Positions 25,434-33,706 of a DNA stretch of 36,720 bases are shown in pieces; the first letter of the stretch is position 1; each line of letters begins with the position of its first letter. The stretch covers positions 1 to 36,720 of the forward strand of contig UQBS01000028.1 in the NCBI GenBank assembly GCA_900539345.1, in the 5' to 3' direction. The translations under genes were made by a program, and so were the position numbers. The stretch is from an uncultured Coriobacteriaceae bacterium. Lineage in GTDB: Bacteria; Actinomycetota; Coriobacteriia; Coriobacteriales; UMGS124. Below the pieces are notes generated by a model that saw nothing but the letters and a program-made list of their open reading frames with translations, did not search any database and was not told the origin of the DNA.

Positions 25434-26402
25434 TTACTGCGCGCTGCCCCACTTCAGCAGCGTCGTGGCCACGACAAGGCCAGCTCCAAAGCCCGAACAG
25501 CACACCAGGTCGCCCTCGTGCAGGCGTCCCTGGCGGTTGAGGGTGTCGAGCGTCAGCGGGATGCAGGCGCTCGAGATGTTGCCGCTCTCCTGGATGGTGT
25601 AGGCAACTTTGTCGCGGTCAAGGCCCAGCTTCTCCACGGCGCTGTCGAGGATGCGCTTGTTGGCCTGGTGGAACACGAACAGGTCGATGTCGCTGGCCTC
25701 AATGCCAGTCTCGGAGCACATCTGGCGCACGTCGGAGCAGATGGAGGTCACGGCGAACTTGAAGACCTCCTGGCCGCGCATGTGCAGGTAGGGCTCGGGC
25801 TTGGCAGTCGTGTCGAAGGGGGAGTTGCCCTCCATGTTGGGGCACCACAGGGTGTCGTGGGAGCCCTTGGTGGTGAGCTTGGTGTAGAGGGGGCTCTCGC
25901 CGCCCGCGCCCAGCACCACCGCGCCTGCACCGTCGCCGAACAGCACGCTCACGGAGCGCTCCGTCCAGTCGACCATGCGGCTCATCTTTTCGGCCGACAC
26001 CACGAGCACGCGCTTGGCGACGCCGCGGGCGAAATAGCCGTGGGCCACGTCGAGAGCGAACACGAAGCCCGCGCACGCCGCGTTGAGGTCGAAGGCCGGG
26101 CAGGAGGCGCCGATGCGTTCCTGCACCACGGCGGCGCAGGAGGGCGTGAGGTCGTCAGCGGTGATGGTGGAGCAGATGATGAGGTCGAGCTCGTTGGCCG
26201 CCACGCCTGCGTTGTCGAGTGCGGCGCGTGCGGCTGCCTCGGCCAGGTCGGAGCAGGTCTCGGTGGTGCAGCAGCGCCGTGAGCTGATACCCGTGCGGCT
26301 CGAGATCCATGCGTCATCGGTGTCGAGGAAGCGGGAAAGGTCGTCGTTGGTCACGACGTGTTCGGGCCGGGCGCTGCCGGTGCCCATTACGTGAAAAGCC
26401 AT
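25434..26402 (-). CDS. fabH: Beta-ketoacyl-ACP synthase III
   Basis: The 322-residue initiating condensing enzyme joins acetyl-CoA or another short acyl-CoA to malonyl-ACP. The catalytic triad is Cys110 in LNAACAGF, His in FVFHQANKRI and Asn in ESGNISSACIP. GDGAGAVVLGAG is a further signature. It is the first enzyme gene of the operon, six bases after the marR stop, with GAGGTAACC before the ATG. Confidence 0.96.
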   Translation of the reverse strand: MAFHVMGTGSARPEHVVTNDDLSRFLDTDDAWISSRTGISSRRCCTTETCSDLAEAAARAALDNAGVAANELDLIICSTITADDLTPSCAAVVQERIGASCPAFDLNAACAGFVFALDVAHGYFARGVAKRVLVVSAEKMSRMVDWTERSVSVLFGDGAGAVVLGAGGESPLYTKLTTKGSHDTLWCPNMEGNSPFDTTAKPEPYLHMRGQEVFKFAVTSICSDVRQMCSETGIEASDIDLFVFHQANKRILDSAVEKLGLDRDKVAYTIQESGNISSACIPLTLDTLNRQGRLHEGDLVCCSGFGAGLVVATTLLKWGSAQ

Positions 26403-26408
26403 GCGTGG

Positions 26409-26957
26409 TTACCTCGTCGTTTTTTGAGCCGATGGCAGGTTGGTGGCGGATTCCTCGAAGAAGGCCTTGAGCTTGGTGAGCCCCGAGGTGAGCACGGCGC
26501 GTTCCTGAGGGTCGAGCGTGCCTGCAAGCGCGTCGATCATGCGGCGGTGGAACAGCATGTGCAGGCGATACGCCCGCCTGCCCTCGCGCGTGAGCTTGAC
26601 TAGGAAGGAACGCTGGTCCTCCTGGGAGCGCTCCTTGCTGAGCAGGCCCTTGGCCACGAGCTTGTTCACCGAGGCGGTCGCAGTGGGCACGCGCACGCCC
26701 AGAGTCTGGGCGACCTGGCTTACCGGAACGCCGGCAGGGTTGTCCTGACAGACACGACCCACGGCCTCTACCAGGTGTGACTCGGCGATGCTGAGGTCAT
26801 TGGACTCAAACGACTTCAGCGAGAGCTCTTCGTATCGCTCGATGGAATGGAAGGTCGAGACGATGAGGTTGTTGAACGCGGTGAAGAACGCCTCGTCGTT
26901 ACCAAAGTCGATGTTTGCCTGCGATGCCGTCGTGCTTGTGTGGGCGGCTTCTCCCAT
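26409..26957 (-). CDS. MarR-family regulator, FabT-like
   Basis: The 182-residue protein has the MarR winged-helix fold: GVPVSQVAQTLGVRVPTATASVNKLVAKGLLSKE is the recognition region, followed by the wing RSQEDQRSFLVKLTREGRRAY. It is the first gene of the fatty-acid operon, the position FabT holds in streptococci, so it probably represses this operon in response to acyl-ACP or fatty acid levels. It is longer than streptococcal FabT, with an N-terminal extension of about 25 residues. Overlapping palindromes upstream (26998-27032) are likely binding sites. AGGAGG lies 12 bases before the ATG. Confidence 0.85.
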   Translation of the reverse strand: MGEAAHTSTTASQANIDFGNDEAFFTAFNNLIVSTFHSIERYEELSLKSFESNDLSIAESHLVEAVGRVCQDNPAGVPVSQVAQTLGVRVPTATASVNKLVAKGLLSKERSQEDQRSFLVKLTREGRRAYRLHMLFHRRMIDALAGTLDPQERAVLTSGLTKLKAFFEESATNLPSAQKTTR

Positions 26958-26997
26958 TGCCAGGAGTCCTCCTTCTGTCGAATCTGCCGAGGATACA

Positions 26998-27032
26998 GTC
27001 TAACATTTCATTTAGTTAGACTATCTAATTAA
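26998..27032. promoter_or_regulatory. Candidate operators for the MarR/FabT-like regulator
   Basis: Two overlapping symmetric elements lie 40-75 bp upstream of the marR start: GTCTAAC...GTTAGAC (arms at 26998-27004 and 27015-27021), and an AT-rich near-palindrome TTAGTTAGAC TATCTAATTAA at 27012-27032. Both are in the expected promoter zone of the operon. A clear -35/-10 pair was not identified. Confidence 0.5.
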
Positions 27033-27102
27033 TTTGCCACCACAAAACATGCGCGATGCTGAGAGCGGAGGGCGCCCGGACCGGTCAAATCATACAAAAA
27101 TA

Positions 27103-27142
27103 GTCAGATTTGAGGTAATCCTACGAAATTGGTCAGATTTGA
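27103..27142. promoter_or_regulatory. Direct repeats upstream of the suf promoter
   Basis: GTCAGATTTGA occurs at 27103-27113 and 27132-27142, 29 bp apart, and both copies follow an AT-rich segment. The second abuts the -35 of the suf promoter. They are candidate sites for an iron or redox regulator acting on the operon. Confidence 0.5.
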
Positions 27143-27143
27143 A

Positions 27144-27172
27144 TTGCATTGGAAACATGGAATGCTTAGACT
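27144..27172 (+). promoter_or_regulatory. Sigma70-type promoter of the suf operon
   Basis: TTGCAT and TAGACT are separated by exactly 17 bp. The predicted start lies about 70 bp before sufC, and the leader contains a small hairpin (CTCCCC/GGGGAG at 27171-27194). Confidence 0.6.
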
Positions 27173-27247
27173 CCCCGCCGTGGAAAAGAGGGGAGACGCG
27201 CTTGGAGAACGCGCCGACGAACCCCTAAGGAGAGTATGGAGGATCCA

Positions 27248-28024
27248 ATGGCTGAATCTGCCCTGCTGAGCGTCACAGGCCTCAGCACCCAGGTTGGCGA
27301 GAAGCCCATCCTGCACGACGTCGACCTGACCGTCAATCCCGGCGAGGTCCATGTGCTCATGGGCCCCAACGGTGCCGGCAAGTCCACGCTGGGCAAGACT
27401 ATCATGGGCGACCCCACCTACGAGGTTACCTCTGGCAGCATTGAATTCGCAGGTCAGGACGTTACCGCTCTGTCTGCTGACAAGCGCTCGCTGGCTGGCA
27501 TCTTCATGAGCTACCAGGCCCCTGTCGAGGTGCCTGGCGTGCCGCTGTATCAGTTCCTGCGCACCATCACCCGCAAGCACCCCGGTCCCAGGATGAGCGG
27601 CTCCAAATTCCGCGCCCACGTGGGCGAGCTGTGTGACCAGCTCAGCCTCAACCAGTCCAACCTGGTGCGCGACCTCAACGTGGGCTTCTCGGGCGGCGAG
27701 CGCAAGAAGGTCGAGATGCTGCAGCTGCTGCTCTTGCAGCCCAAGCTCGCCATTCTCGACGAGACCGACTCGGGTCTGGACGTGGACGCCCTTGACGTGG
27801 TGGCGCGCGGTATCCAGGCCTACCGCGAGATGTGCGACGGGGCGTTGCTCATCATCACGCACAACACGCGCATCCTGGAGCGCCTTGCCATCGACAAGAC
27901 TCACGTCATGGTCAAGGGCCATCTCGTGGCCACGGGCGACGGCAGCCTTGCCAAGCAGATTGACCAGACCGGCTTTGCCGCCTATGAGGCACTCGAGGCC
28001 GCCCGCAGCGACGACGCCGAGTAG
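27248..28024 (+). CDS. sufC: Fe-S cluster assembly ATPase
   Basis: The 258-residue ABC-type ATPase powers the SufBCD scaffold. Walker A is GPNGAGKST, the ABC signature is FSGGERKK and Walker B is LAILDETDSGLD, all typical of SufC. The ATG at 27248 has GGAGG five bases upstream; an ATG four codons earlier (27236) has AAGGAG at only three bases and is the alternative. It is the first gene of the suf operon, and the stop is 9 bp before sufB. Confidence 0.96.
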   Translation: MAESALLSVTGLSTQVGEKPILHDVDLTVNPGEVHVLMGPNGAGKSTLGKTIMGDPTYEVTSGSIEFAGQDVTALSADKRSLAGIFMSYQAPVEVPGVPLYQFLRTITRKHPGPRMSGSKFRAHVGELCDQLSLNQSNLVRDLNVGFSGGERKKVEMLQLLLLQPKLAILDETDSGLDVDALDVVARGIQAYREMCDGALLIITHNTRILERLAIDKTHVMVKGHLVATGDGSLAKQIDQTGFAAYEALEAARSDDAE

Positions 28025-28033
28025 GTGAGGCAG

Positions 28034-29449
28034 ATGGCAAACATCGACATCGCCGACTTCACGCAGGCAGGAGGCGGCCTGTACGACTTCACCAAGCCCG
28101 AGGAGGGCTACGAGCGCGCGGCCGACGGCCTGACTCCCGAGCTGGTGCGCGAAATCTCGGCCAAGAAGAACGAGCCTCAGTGGATGCTCGAACTGCGTCT
28201 CAAGAGCCTGGAGATTTACGAGTCCACGCCCATGCCGCCCAACTGGGGCCCTTCCATCGCGGGCCTGGACATGGACCACATCTCGGCCTACGTGTCGCCC
28301 AAGACCGACCAGGCCAAGGACTGGGAGGACGTGCCCGAGGACATCAAGGACACCTTCGAGCGTCTGGGAATCCCCGAGGCCGAACGCGCGAGCCTGGCCG
28401 GCGTGGGTGCCCAGTACGACTCCGAGCTCGTGTATCACAACATGCGCGAGGAGGTGGCGGCCCAGGGCGTGGTGTACTCCGGCATCGAGGAGGCGCTCGA
28501 GGGCCCCTACGCCGAGCTCATCCATGAGAAGTTCATGCAGCTCGTGCCGCCCACCGACCACAAGTTCGCGGCTCTGCACGGCGCCGTGTGGTCAGGCGGT
28601 TCGTTTGTGTACGTGCCCGCCGGTGTGAAGGTCGACTTCCCGCTGCAGAGCTACTTCCGCCTCAACGCCGCAGGTGCCGGCCAGTTCGAGCACACGCTCA
28701 TCATCCTGGAGCCGGGCGCCGACCTGCACTTTGTCGAGGGCTGCTCCGCCCCCAAGTACAACGTGGCCAACCTGCACGCGGGCTGCGTGGAGCTCTACGT
28801 GGGCAAGGGTGCGCGCCTGCGCTATTCGACCGTGGAGAACTGGTCGAAGAACATGTACAACCTCAACACGAAGCGCGCTCGCGTGGAGGAGGACGGCTCC
28901 ATCGAGTGGGTGTCGGGCTCCTTCGGCAGCCACGTGAGCTACCTGTACCCCACGTCGTTCCTCGTGGGCGACCGCTCGAGCTGCGAGTACACCGGCATCA
29001 CGTTTGCCGGCGCCACCCAGAACCTCGACACGGGCACGCGCGTGGTGCTGCAGGGCAAGGACACGCGCTGCTCCATCAACGCCAAGTCGCTTTCCAAGGA
29101 CGGCGGCATCTCGACGTTCCGCTCCGCCGTGTGCATCACCGAGGGCGCCGAGCACGCCAAGGCGTCGGTCTCCTGCGCCTCGCTCATGCTCGACGACCAC
29201 AGCCGCTCCGACACCATCCCCGCCATCGACGTGCGCTGCCGCACTGCCAGCGTGGGCCACGAGGCCACCATCGGCCGCATCTCCGACGACACGGTGACCT
29301 ACCTCATGTCGCGCGGGTGCACCGAGAGCGAGGCCCGCACCATGGTGGTGAACGGCTTTGCCAACCCCATCTCGAAGGAGCTGCCGCTTGAGTACGCCGT
29401 CGAGATGAACAACCTCATCAAGCTCGAGATGGAAGGCGCGGTGGGCTAG
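28034..29449 (+). CDS. sufB: Fe-S cluster assembly scaffold protein
   Basis: The 471-residue SufB forms the scaffold with SufC and SufD. The body shows the beta-helix core repeats and the conserved blocks VWSGGSFVYVPAGVKVDFPLQ-type, NAAGAGQFEHTLI and NGFANPISKELPLEYAVEMN. The start is the ATG preceded by AGGTGAGG; an in-frame GTG three codons earlier has no ribosome site. It ends just before sufD. Confidence 0.96.
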   Translation: MANIDIADFTQAGGGLYDFTKPEEGYERAADGLTPELVREISAKKNEPQWMLELRLKSLEIYESTPMPPNWGPSIAGLDMDHISAYVSPKTDQAKDWEDVPEDIKDTFERLGIPEAERASLAGVGAQYDSELVYHNMREEVAAQGVVYSGIEEALEGPYAELIHEKFMQLVPPTDHKFAALHGAVWSGGSFVYVPAGVKVDFPLQSYFRLNAAGAGQFEHTLIILEPGADLHFVEGCSAPKYNVANLHAGCVELYVGKGARLRYSTVENWSKNMYNLNTKRARVEEDGSIEWVSGSFGSHVSYLYPTSFLVGDRSSCEYTGITFAGATQNLDTGTRVVLQGKDTRCSINAKSLSKDGGISTFRSAVCITEGAEHAKASVSCASLMLDDHSRSDTIPAIDVRCRTASVGHEATIGRISDDTVTYLMSRGCTESEARTMVVNGFANPISKELPLEYAVEMNNLIKLEMEGAVG

Positions 29450-29465
29450 CGTGGAGACGACAAAC

Positions 29466-30530
29466 ATGCAGGTACTTAAGCAGGTGAACGAGCTTCCCAC
29501 TCCCACCTGGAACCATCTGGAGATCAACGGCATCGACATCGAGGTGCCAGCCGCCGAAGGGGCTGCCGAGGCCGTCGAGGGCCGCTTCGAGGGTGCGACC
29601 TGCGAGCCTCCCGTGGGCGGCGCAGGCGCAGAGGCGCAAGGCTGGCTCGAGGCTGCGGCCGGCGAGGTGTGCCACGTGGAGGTGCCCGCAGGCGAGGTGG
29701 CCGATGAGCCCATCGTCGTGGACATGGCCCAGGTCGCCCGGGCCGCCTTCGTGCTCGATGTCGTCGTGGGCGCTGGCGCCCAGGCCTCGGTCGTGCTTGT
29801 GGGCAACGCGCCTGCCTCTGAGGCGCTCGGCACCACGAGCGGCTGGAGCGTGCGCATCGCGGTGGAGCAGGACGCCAAGCTCGACCTCTTCTCCGTGGTG
29901 GCGTGCGACGCCCCCCAGATGCTCGACAACGTGGGCCTGGTGGTGCAGAAGGGCGCGAGCGTGCATGTGAAGCAATACGTGCTCTCGGCGCAGCTCTCCT
30001 CCACGGGCTTCCGCTGCGATCTCGCGGGTGACGGCTCGACTCTCGAGCTCGATGCCCGCTACCTGGGTCGCGGCACGCAGACGCTCGACCTGGGGCATGT
30101 CGTGCGTCAGATCGGCAAACACACCCTGTGCACGATGAGCTTCTCCGGCGTTCTGGCCGACGACGCCTTCAAGTCGCTGCGCGACACGATCGACCTCGTG
30201 CGCGGCTGCAAGGGCTCCAAGGGCAGCGAGAACGAGTGCGTGCTGCTTGCCGGTGACGGCGTGGGCAACCAGTCGCTGCCCGTCATCCTGTGCGACGAGG
30301 ACGACGTCGCGGGCGACCACGGCGCGACCGTGGGCGAGATCAGTCCCGAGCAGCGCGCCTACCTGGTGTCTCGCGGTCTTGCTCCCGAGGACATCCCCGC
30401 GCTCGTGATGGAGTCCACCTTCGCCGCGGCCTTCGAGGACGCCCCGGTGCCCCAGGCCCGCGCTGCCGTGCGCACCGCCGCCGAGCGCGTGCTCGGCGGC
30501 GACGTGGTGGCCGACATGCTGGGCGAATAG
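29466..30530 (+). CDS. sufD: Fe-S cluster assembly protein
   Basis: The 354-residue SufD-type protein pairs with SufB and SufC. The C-terminal part is the recognisable region: HVVRQIGKHTLCTMSFSGVLADDA and HGATVGEISPEQRAYLVSRGL. The N-terminal part is Ala/Glu-rich and divergent. It starts at the ATG with GGAG nine bases upstream; an in-frame GTG at 29451 is possible. It is followed by a 99-bp gap with a terminator-like hairpin before sufS. Confidence 0.92.
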   Translation: MQVLKQVNELPTPTWNHLEINGIDIEVPAAEGAAEAVEGRFEGATCEPPVGGAGAEAQGWLEAAAGEVCHVEVPAGEVADEPIVVDMAQVARAAFVLDVVVGAGAQASVVLVGNAPASEALGTTSGWSVRIAVEQDAKLDLFSVVACDAPQMLDNVGLVVQKGASVHVKQYVLSAQLSSTGFRCDLAGDGSTLELDARYLGRGTQTLDLGHVVRQIGKHTLCTMSFSGVLADDAFKSLRDTIDLVRGCKGSKGSENECVLLAGDGVGNQSLPVILCDEDDVAGDHGATVGEISPEQRAYLVSRGLAPEDIPALVMESTFAAAFEDAPVPQARAAVRTAAERVLGGDVVADMLGE

Positions 30531-30550
30531 CATCAACCCGACCGCTTCCA

Positions 30551-30610
30551 CCCACCCGGGCCTGCCGCTTGGCGCCGCCGCCGAGCTGGCTTGCCCGGGC
30601 GGGTTCTTCT
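30551..30610 (+). terminator. Attenuator-like hairpin between sufD and sufS
   Basis: CCACCCGGGC and GCCCGGGCGG pair with one mismatch around a GC-rich loop, followed by TTCTTCTT. It lies within the operon and may lower transcription of sufS and sufU, or protect the upstream RNA. Confidence 0.5.
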
Positions 30611-30629
30611 TCAATGGAGGGAACCTTCC

Positions 30630-31958
30630 ATGGCACGTCTGTATTCCATTGACGCCACCGAAGAGGCGAACCTGGGTATCGCGGGGTGCGTGAGCGCCGC
30701 CGCCGGCAGCCCCGAGGTGGCCGACATCGCCAAGAACCCGTTCCGCGCCGAGTTCGCTCTGCTTGCCAACTCTCCCGAGCTCGTCTACCTCGACTCGGCC
30801 GCCACGGAGCAGCGCCCGGCCTGCGTGCTCGACGCGCAGCGCCGCTTCTACGAGACGATGAACGCCAACCCCCTGAGGGGCCTCTACCGCCTTTCCATCG
30901 AGGCGACCGAGGCCATCGCCCGGGCGCGCGCCCACGTGGCTCGCTTCATCGGGGCGCCTGAGGCCGACGAGGTCGTGTTCGTGCGCAATGCCTCCGAGGC
31001 GCTCAACCTCGCCGCGAAGGGCCTTGCCGGCATCTGCGACCTCAAGCCCGGCGACGAGGTGGTCATCTCCATCATGGAGCACCATTCCAACCTCATCCCC
31101 TGGCAGCAGCTTTGCCGCGCCACGGGTGCGACCCTGGTGTACCTGCGCCCCGAGAAGGGCGGCGACTACGTCATTTCCGACGAGGAGATCGAAGCCAAGA
31201 TCGGCCCCAAGACCCGCATCGTCTCCATCGGCCAGGTCTCCAACGTGCTGGGTGTGGAGAACCCTGTGCGTGCCATCGCTAAGCGTGCCCATGAGATGGG
31301 CGCCTACGTGGTGGTGGACGGCGCGCAGGCCGTGCCGCACATGGCGGTGGACGTGCTCGACCTCGGTGCCGACATGTATGCCTTCTCGGCTCACAAGATC
31401 ATGGGCCCCATGGGTATCGGCGTGCTGTGGGGCAAGCGCGAGATCCTCGAGGCTATGCCGCCGATGCTGCTGGGCGGCGAGATGATCGACTGGGTGAGCG
31501 AGACCGAGGCCGCTTGGGCGCCCATCCCCGAGAAGTTCGAGGCAGGCACGCAGGACGCGGCCGGCGCCTACGCGCTCGACGCTGCACTCACCTACGTGGA
31601 GTCCATCGGCATGGACAACCTCGTGGCCCGCGAGCATGCGCTCATGCGCTACCTCGTGACGCGCATGGAGGAGCTGCCCTACATCGAGTTCATGGGCAGC
31701 CACGATCCGGCTCGCCACCACGGCGCGTTTTCGTTCAATGTGGCGGGCATCCATCCGCACGACGTTTCGAGCCTGCTCGACGGCTACAATGTGGCCATCC
31801 GAGCGGGGCACCATTGCGCGCAGCCCCTGCTTACCTGGTTGGGCGGCATGGGCTCGTCGTGCCGCGCCTCCATCGGCGTCTATAACGACAAGAACGACAT
31901 CGACCGCCTGGTAGAGGGCCTCGAAGGAGTCTGGGGGATGTTCCATGGCACCAATTAA
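30630..31958 (+). CDS. sufS: Cysteine desulfurase
   Basis: The 442-residue pyridoxal-phosphate enzyme takes sulfur from cysteine for cluster assembly. The PLP lysine is Lys256 in FSAHKIMGP. The persulfide Cys411 lies in GSSCRASIG, the short-loop arrangement of group II (SufS) enzymes that need SufU or SufE. An HH motif (IMEHHSNLIPWQ) stacks on PLP. The N-terminus is about 30 residues longer than in many SufS proteins. The start has GGAGGG upstream. It overlaps sufU by 14 bp. Confidence 0.96.
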   Translation: MARLYSIDATEEANLGIAGCVSAAAGSPEVADIAKNPFRAEFALLANSPELVYLDSAATEQRPACVLDAQRRFYETMNANPLRGLYRLSIEATEAIARARAHVARFIGAPEADEVVFVRNASEALNLAAKGLAGICDLKPGDEVVISIMEHHSNLIPWQQLCRATGATLVYLRPEKGGDYVISDEEIEAKIGPKTRIVSIGQVSNVLGVENPVRAIAKRAHEMGAYVVVDGAQAVPHMAVDVLDLGADMYAFSAHKIMGPMGIGVLWGKREILEAMPPMLLGGEMIDWVSETEAAWAPIPEKFEAGTQDAAGAYALDAALTYVESIGMDNLVAREHALMRYLVTRMEELPYIEFMGSHDPARHHGAFSFNVAGIHPHDVSSLLDGYNVAIRAGHHCAQPLLTWLGGMGSSCRASIGVYNDKNDIDRLVEGLEGVWGMFHGTN

Positions 31959-32385
31959 CCCGCTGTACACGCCGGCGCTCATGGAGCACAGCTCCGACCC
32001 GGACTACAAGTATGAGATGGAATGCGCCACCTGTACGCACGAGGGCGTGAACCCTTCCTGCGGCGACGACCTCACGCTGTCGCTGCGCATCAACGACAAG
32101 GGCGTCATCGAGGAAGCCGCCTGGCAGGGCATCGGGTGCGCTGTCTCTCAGGCTTCGGCCGACATGATGAGCGACCTCATCACGGGCATGGACGCCCGCG
32201 AGGCGCGCGATTTGTGCGAGCTTTTCAAGCGCATGGCCCGCGGCGAGGAGAAGGACCCCGAGGTGCTCGAGGAGCTGGGCGACGCCGCCTGCCTGCAGAG
32301 CGTGGCGAGGATGCCCGCTCGCGTGAAGTGCGCGGAGCTCGCGTGGAGGACGCTGGGGGAGATGCTGGACGAGAGGGCGAAGTAG
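31945..32385 (+). CDS. sufU: SufU zinc-dependent sulfurtransferase
   Basis: The 146-residue partner of SufS accepts the sulfane sulfur in a zinc-site exchange. The expected zinc ligands are Cys39, Asp41 (in PSCGDD), Cys65 (in GIGCAVSQAS) and Cys129 (in PARVKCAELAW). It is the last gene of the operon, and its start overlaps the end of sufS. A gene-end hairpin (H7) begins 25 bp after the stop. Confidence 0.94.
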   Translation: MAPINPLYTPALMEHSSDPDYKYEMECATCTHEGVNPSCGDDLTLSLRINDKGVIEEAAWQGIGCAVSQASADMMSDLITGMDAREARDLCELFKRMARGEEKDPEVLEELGDAACLQSVARMPARVKCAELAWRTLGEMLDERAK

Positions 32386-32410
32386 CGGCATCTTTTCGTG
32401 AGTCTCTCGG

Positions 32411-32534
32411 GGCGGCGGGTAAGGCCCAGTGCTCAAACAGTCCTCGTACCGAATCGCTTCAAGGCCGGTGCGGCTATGCCGCATCGGCCTTTTGCGATTC
32501 ACTGCGGAACTGCGCCTGGGCCTTACCCGCCGCC
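32411..32534 (+). repeat. Gene-end hairpin H7 (extended loop)
   Basis: A perfect 19-bp outer stem (GGCGGCGGGTAAGGCCCAG and its inverse) follows sufU. Inside are TGCTCAAACAGTCCTCG and CTGCGGAACT, the same core ends as H6. The middle is replaced by a longer helix (GAATCGC/GCGATTC, then AAGGCCG...CGGCCTT). It is the only copy outside the first 13 kb of the window. Confidence 0.85.
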
Positions 32535-32793
32535 TGCGAGGCTGCCGGGGGCGGCGCTGTCACGCTCGGAAAAGACCTGTAAGTGAGTTGTGCCCGCCGT
32601 GCAGAGTGCGCACGTTTGTGTAGGGGCTGCCTGGGGGGCGTGGCGAGGGATGGGTTGAAGTATTTAACGTTTTGACGGGGGAATGGGGTGGGAAACGTGA
32701 TATTTCTTAACCTGTTGCTCGCGGGGTTGTATCGGTTGGGCGGAAAGCGGCATCCTTGTGCGTGAGAGATGCGAATCTACGGAGGATGTGCTG
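32535..32793 (+). other. Gene-free leader of the HD-domain gene
   Basis: This 259-bp stretch between the H7 hairpin and the HD gene shows no coding potential on either strand. Its AT-richer patch (TATTTAACGTTTTGACGG near 32660-32678) is the likely promoter zone, but I could not assign -35/-10 elements. Confidence 0.35.
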
Positions 32794-33618
32794 ATGAAGA
32801 TCGACCGCGCAAGGTGTTTGAGGGCGTTCGAGAGGTATGTGGCCGCGTATGACCCGGCCGACCCCAAGATTGCGCTCAAGGTGGAACATACATATCGCGT
32901 GGCAGAGCTGGCTGAGGGGATTGCGGCTGACGAGGGGCTGGCGGCCGGAGACATTGACCTTGCCTGGCTGTGTGGCTTGCTGCACGACATTGGCCGCTTT
33001 GAGCAGGTACGACGCTATGGCACCTTCAGCGATGCCCGTTCGGAAAGCCATGCTGCTCTGGGCGTGCATGTGCTGCTTGACGAGGGGCACCTGTGGGATT
33101 TCGTGGATAGAGAAGAGGGGGCTGTGTGGTGTGCCAGTGGGTTGGAGCTGGCTGAAGGTGCCGTAGCGTTCTCTCAGTTCATTGCCACGGTCGTGGGTAC
33201 CCACAGCGACTATCGCCTGCCCGAGGGGCTCGATGCGCGCACGCGTATGTTTTGCGACATCCTGCGCGACGCCGATAAGGTGGATATCTTAAAGGCGGTG
33301 GGGGAGGCGGACATCTCCCAGGTGCTTGACGTTCCCCTGCCTGAGATTCTTGCCGGTGACATTTCGCCTGCCGTGCGCGGGGCCTTCTACGGCCACCGCA
33401 CTGTCAAGCGTGCCGAGCGCTCCACGCCGACGGATATCGTGGTGAGCTATCCTTGCCTGCTCTTTGAGGTCGTGCATGCTTACGGCCTGCGCGTTGCCTG
33501 TGAGCAGGGCTACGTGTGGAAGCTCCTGGGCCTGCCGTTCACCAACCCCACCACCGCCGCCGAAGTCATCCGCATGGCCGAGCACCTCCGCCACTGGCTA
33601 ACCGAGCGCACGGCGTAG
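32794..33618 (+). CDS. HD-domain phosphohydrolase family protein
   Basis: The 274-residue cytoplasmic protein carries the metal-binding HD pattern: His32 in VEHTYRVAELA, then His64-Asp65 in GLLHDIGRFEQ, a further His86 in ESHAALG, and an Asp in CDILRDADKVDILKAVG. Such proteins hydrolyse phosphoesters, often nucleotides or signalling molecules; the substrate is not predictable here. The start is set by GGAGG eight bases upstream. It stands alone, converging with blaR1. Confidence 0.85.
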   Translation: MKIDRARCLRAFERYVAAYDPADPKIALKVEHTYRVAELAEGIAADEGLAAGDIDLAWLCGLLHDIGRFEQVRRYGTFSDARSESHAALGVHVLLDEGHLWDFVDREEGAVWCASGLELAEGAVAFSQFIATVVGTHSDYRLPEGLDARTRMFCDILRDADKVDILKAVGEADISQVLDVPLPEILAGDISPAVRGAFYGHRTVKRAERSTPTDIVVSYPCLLFEVVHAYGLRVACEQGYVWKLLGLPFTNPTTAAEVIRMAEHLRHWLTERTA

Positions 33619-33633
33619 AGGACTGACATATGA

Positions 33634-33663
33634 AAGCCCGCCAGTTCAAGACCGGCGGGCTCG
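33634..33663. terminator. Terminator between HD gene and blaR1-like gene
   Basis: GCCCGCCAGT and ACCGGCGGGC form a stem of about nine pairs between the convergent genes. On the minus strand it is followed by TTTCAT only, so it is a weak intrinsic terminator. Confidence 0.5.
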
Positions 33664-33706
33664 GGTAGTTCGGAAGGTTGTGCGGCGGTAGGAATCCGAC
33701 GCAGCC

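Noticed and set aside
29418..31982. An 854-codon minus-strand frame opposite sufD and sufS
   Set aside because: Antisense to two well-supported genes and His/Leu/Val-rich, as expected from shadow frames in GC-rich DNA.
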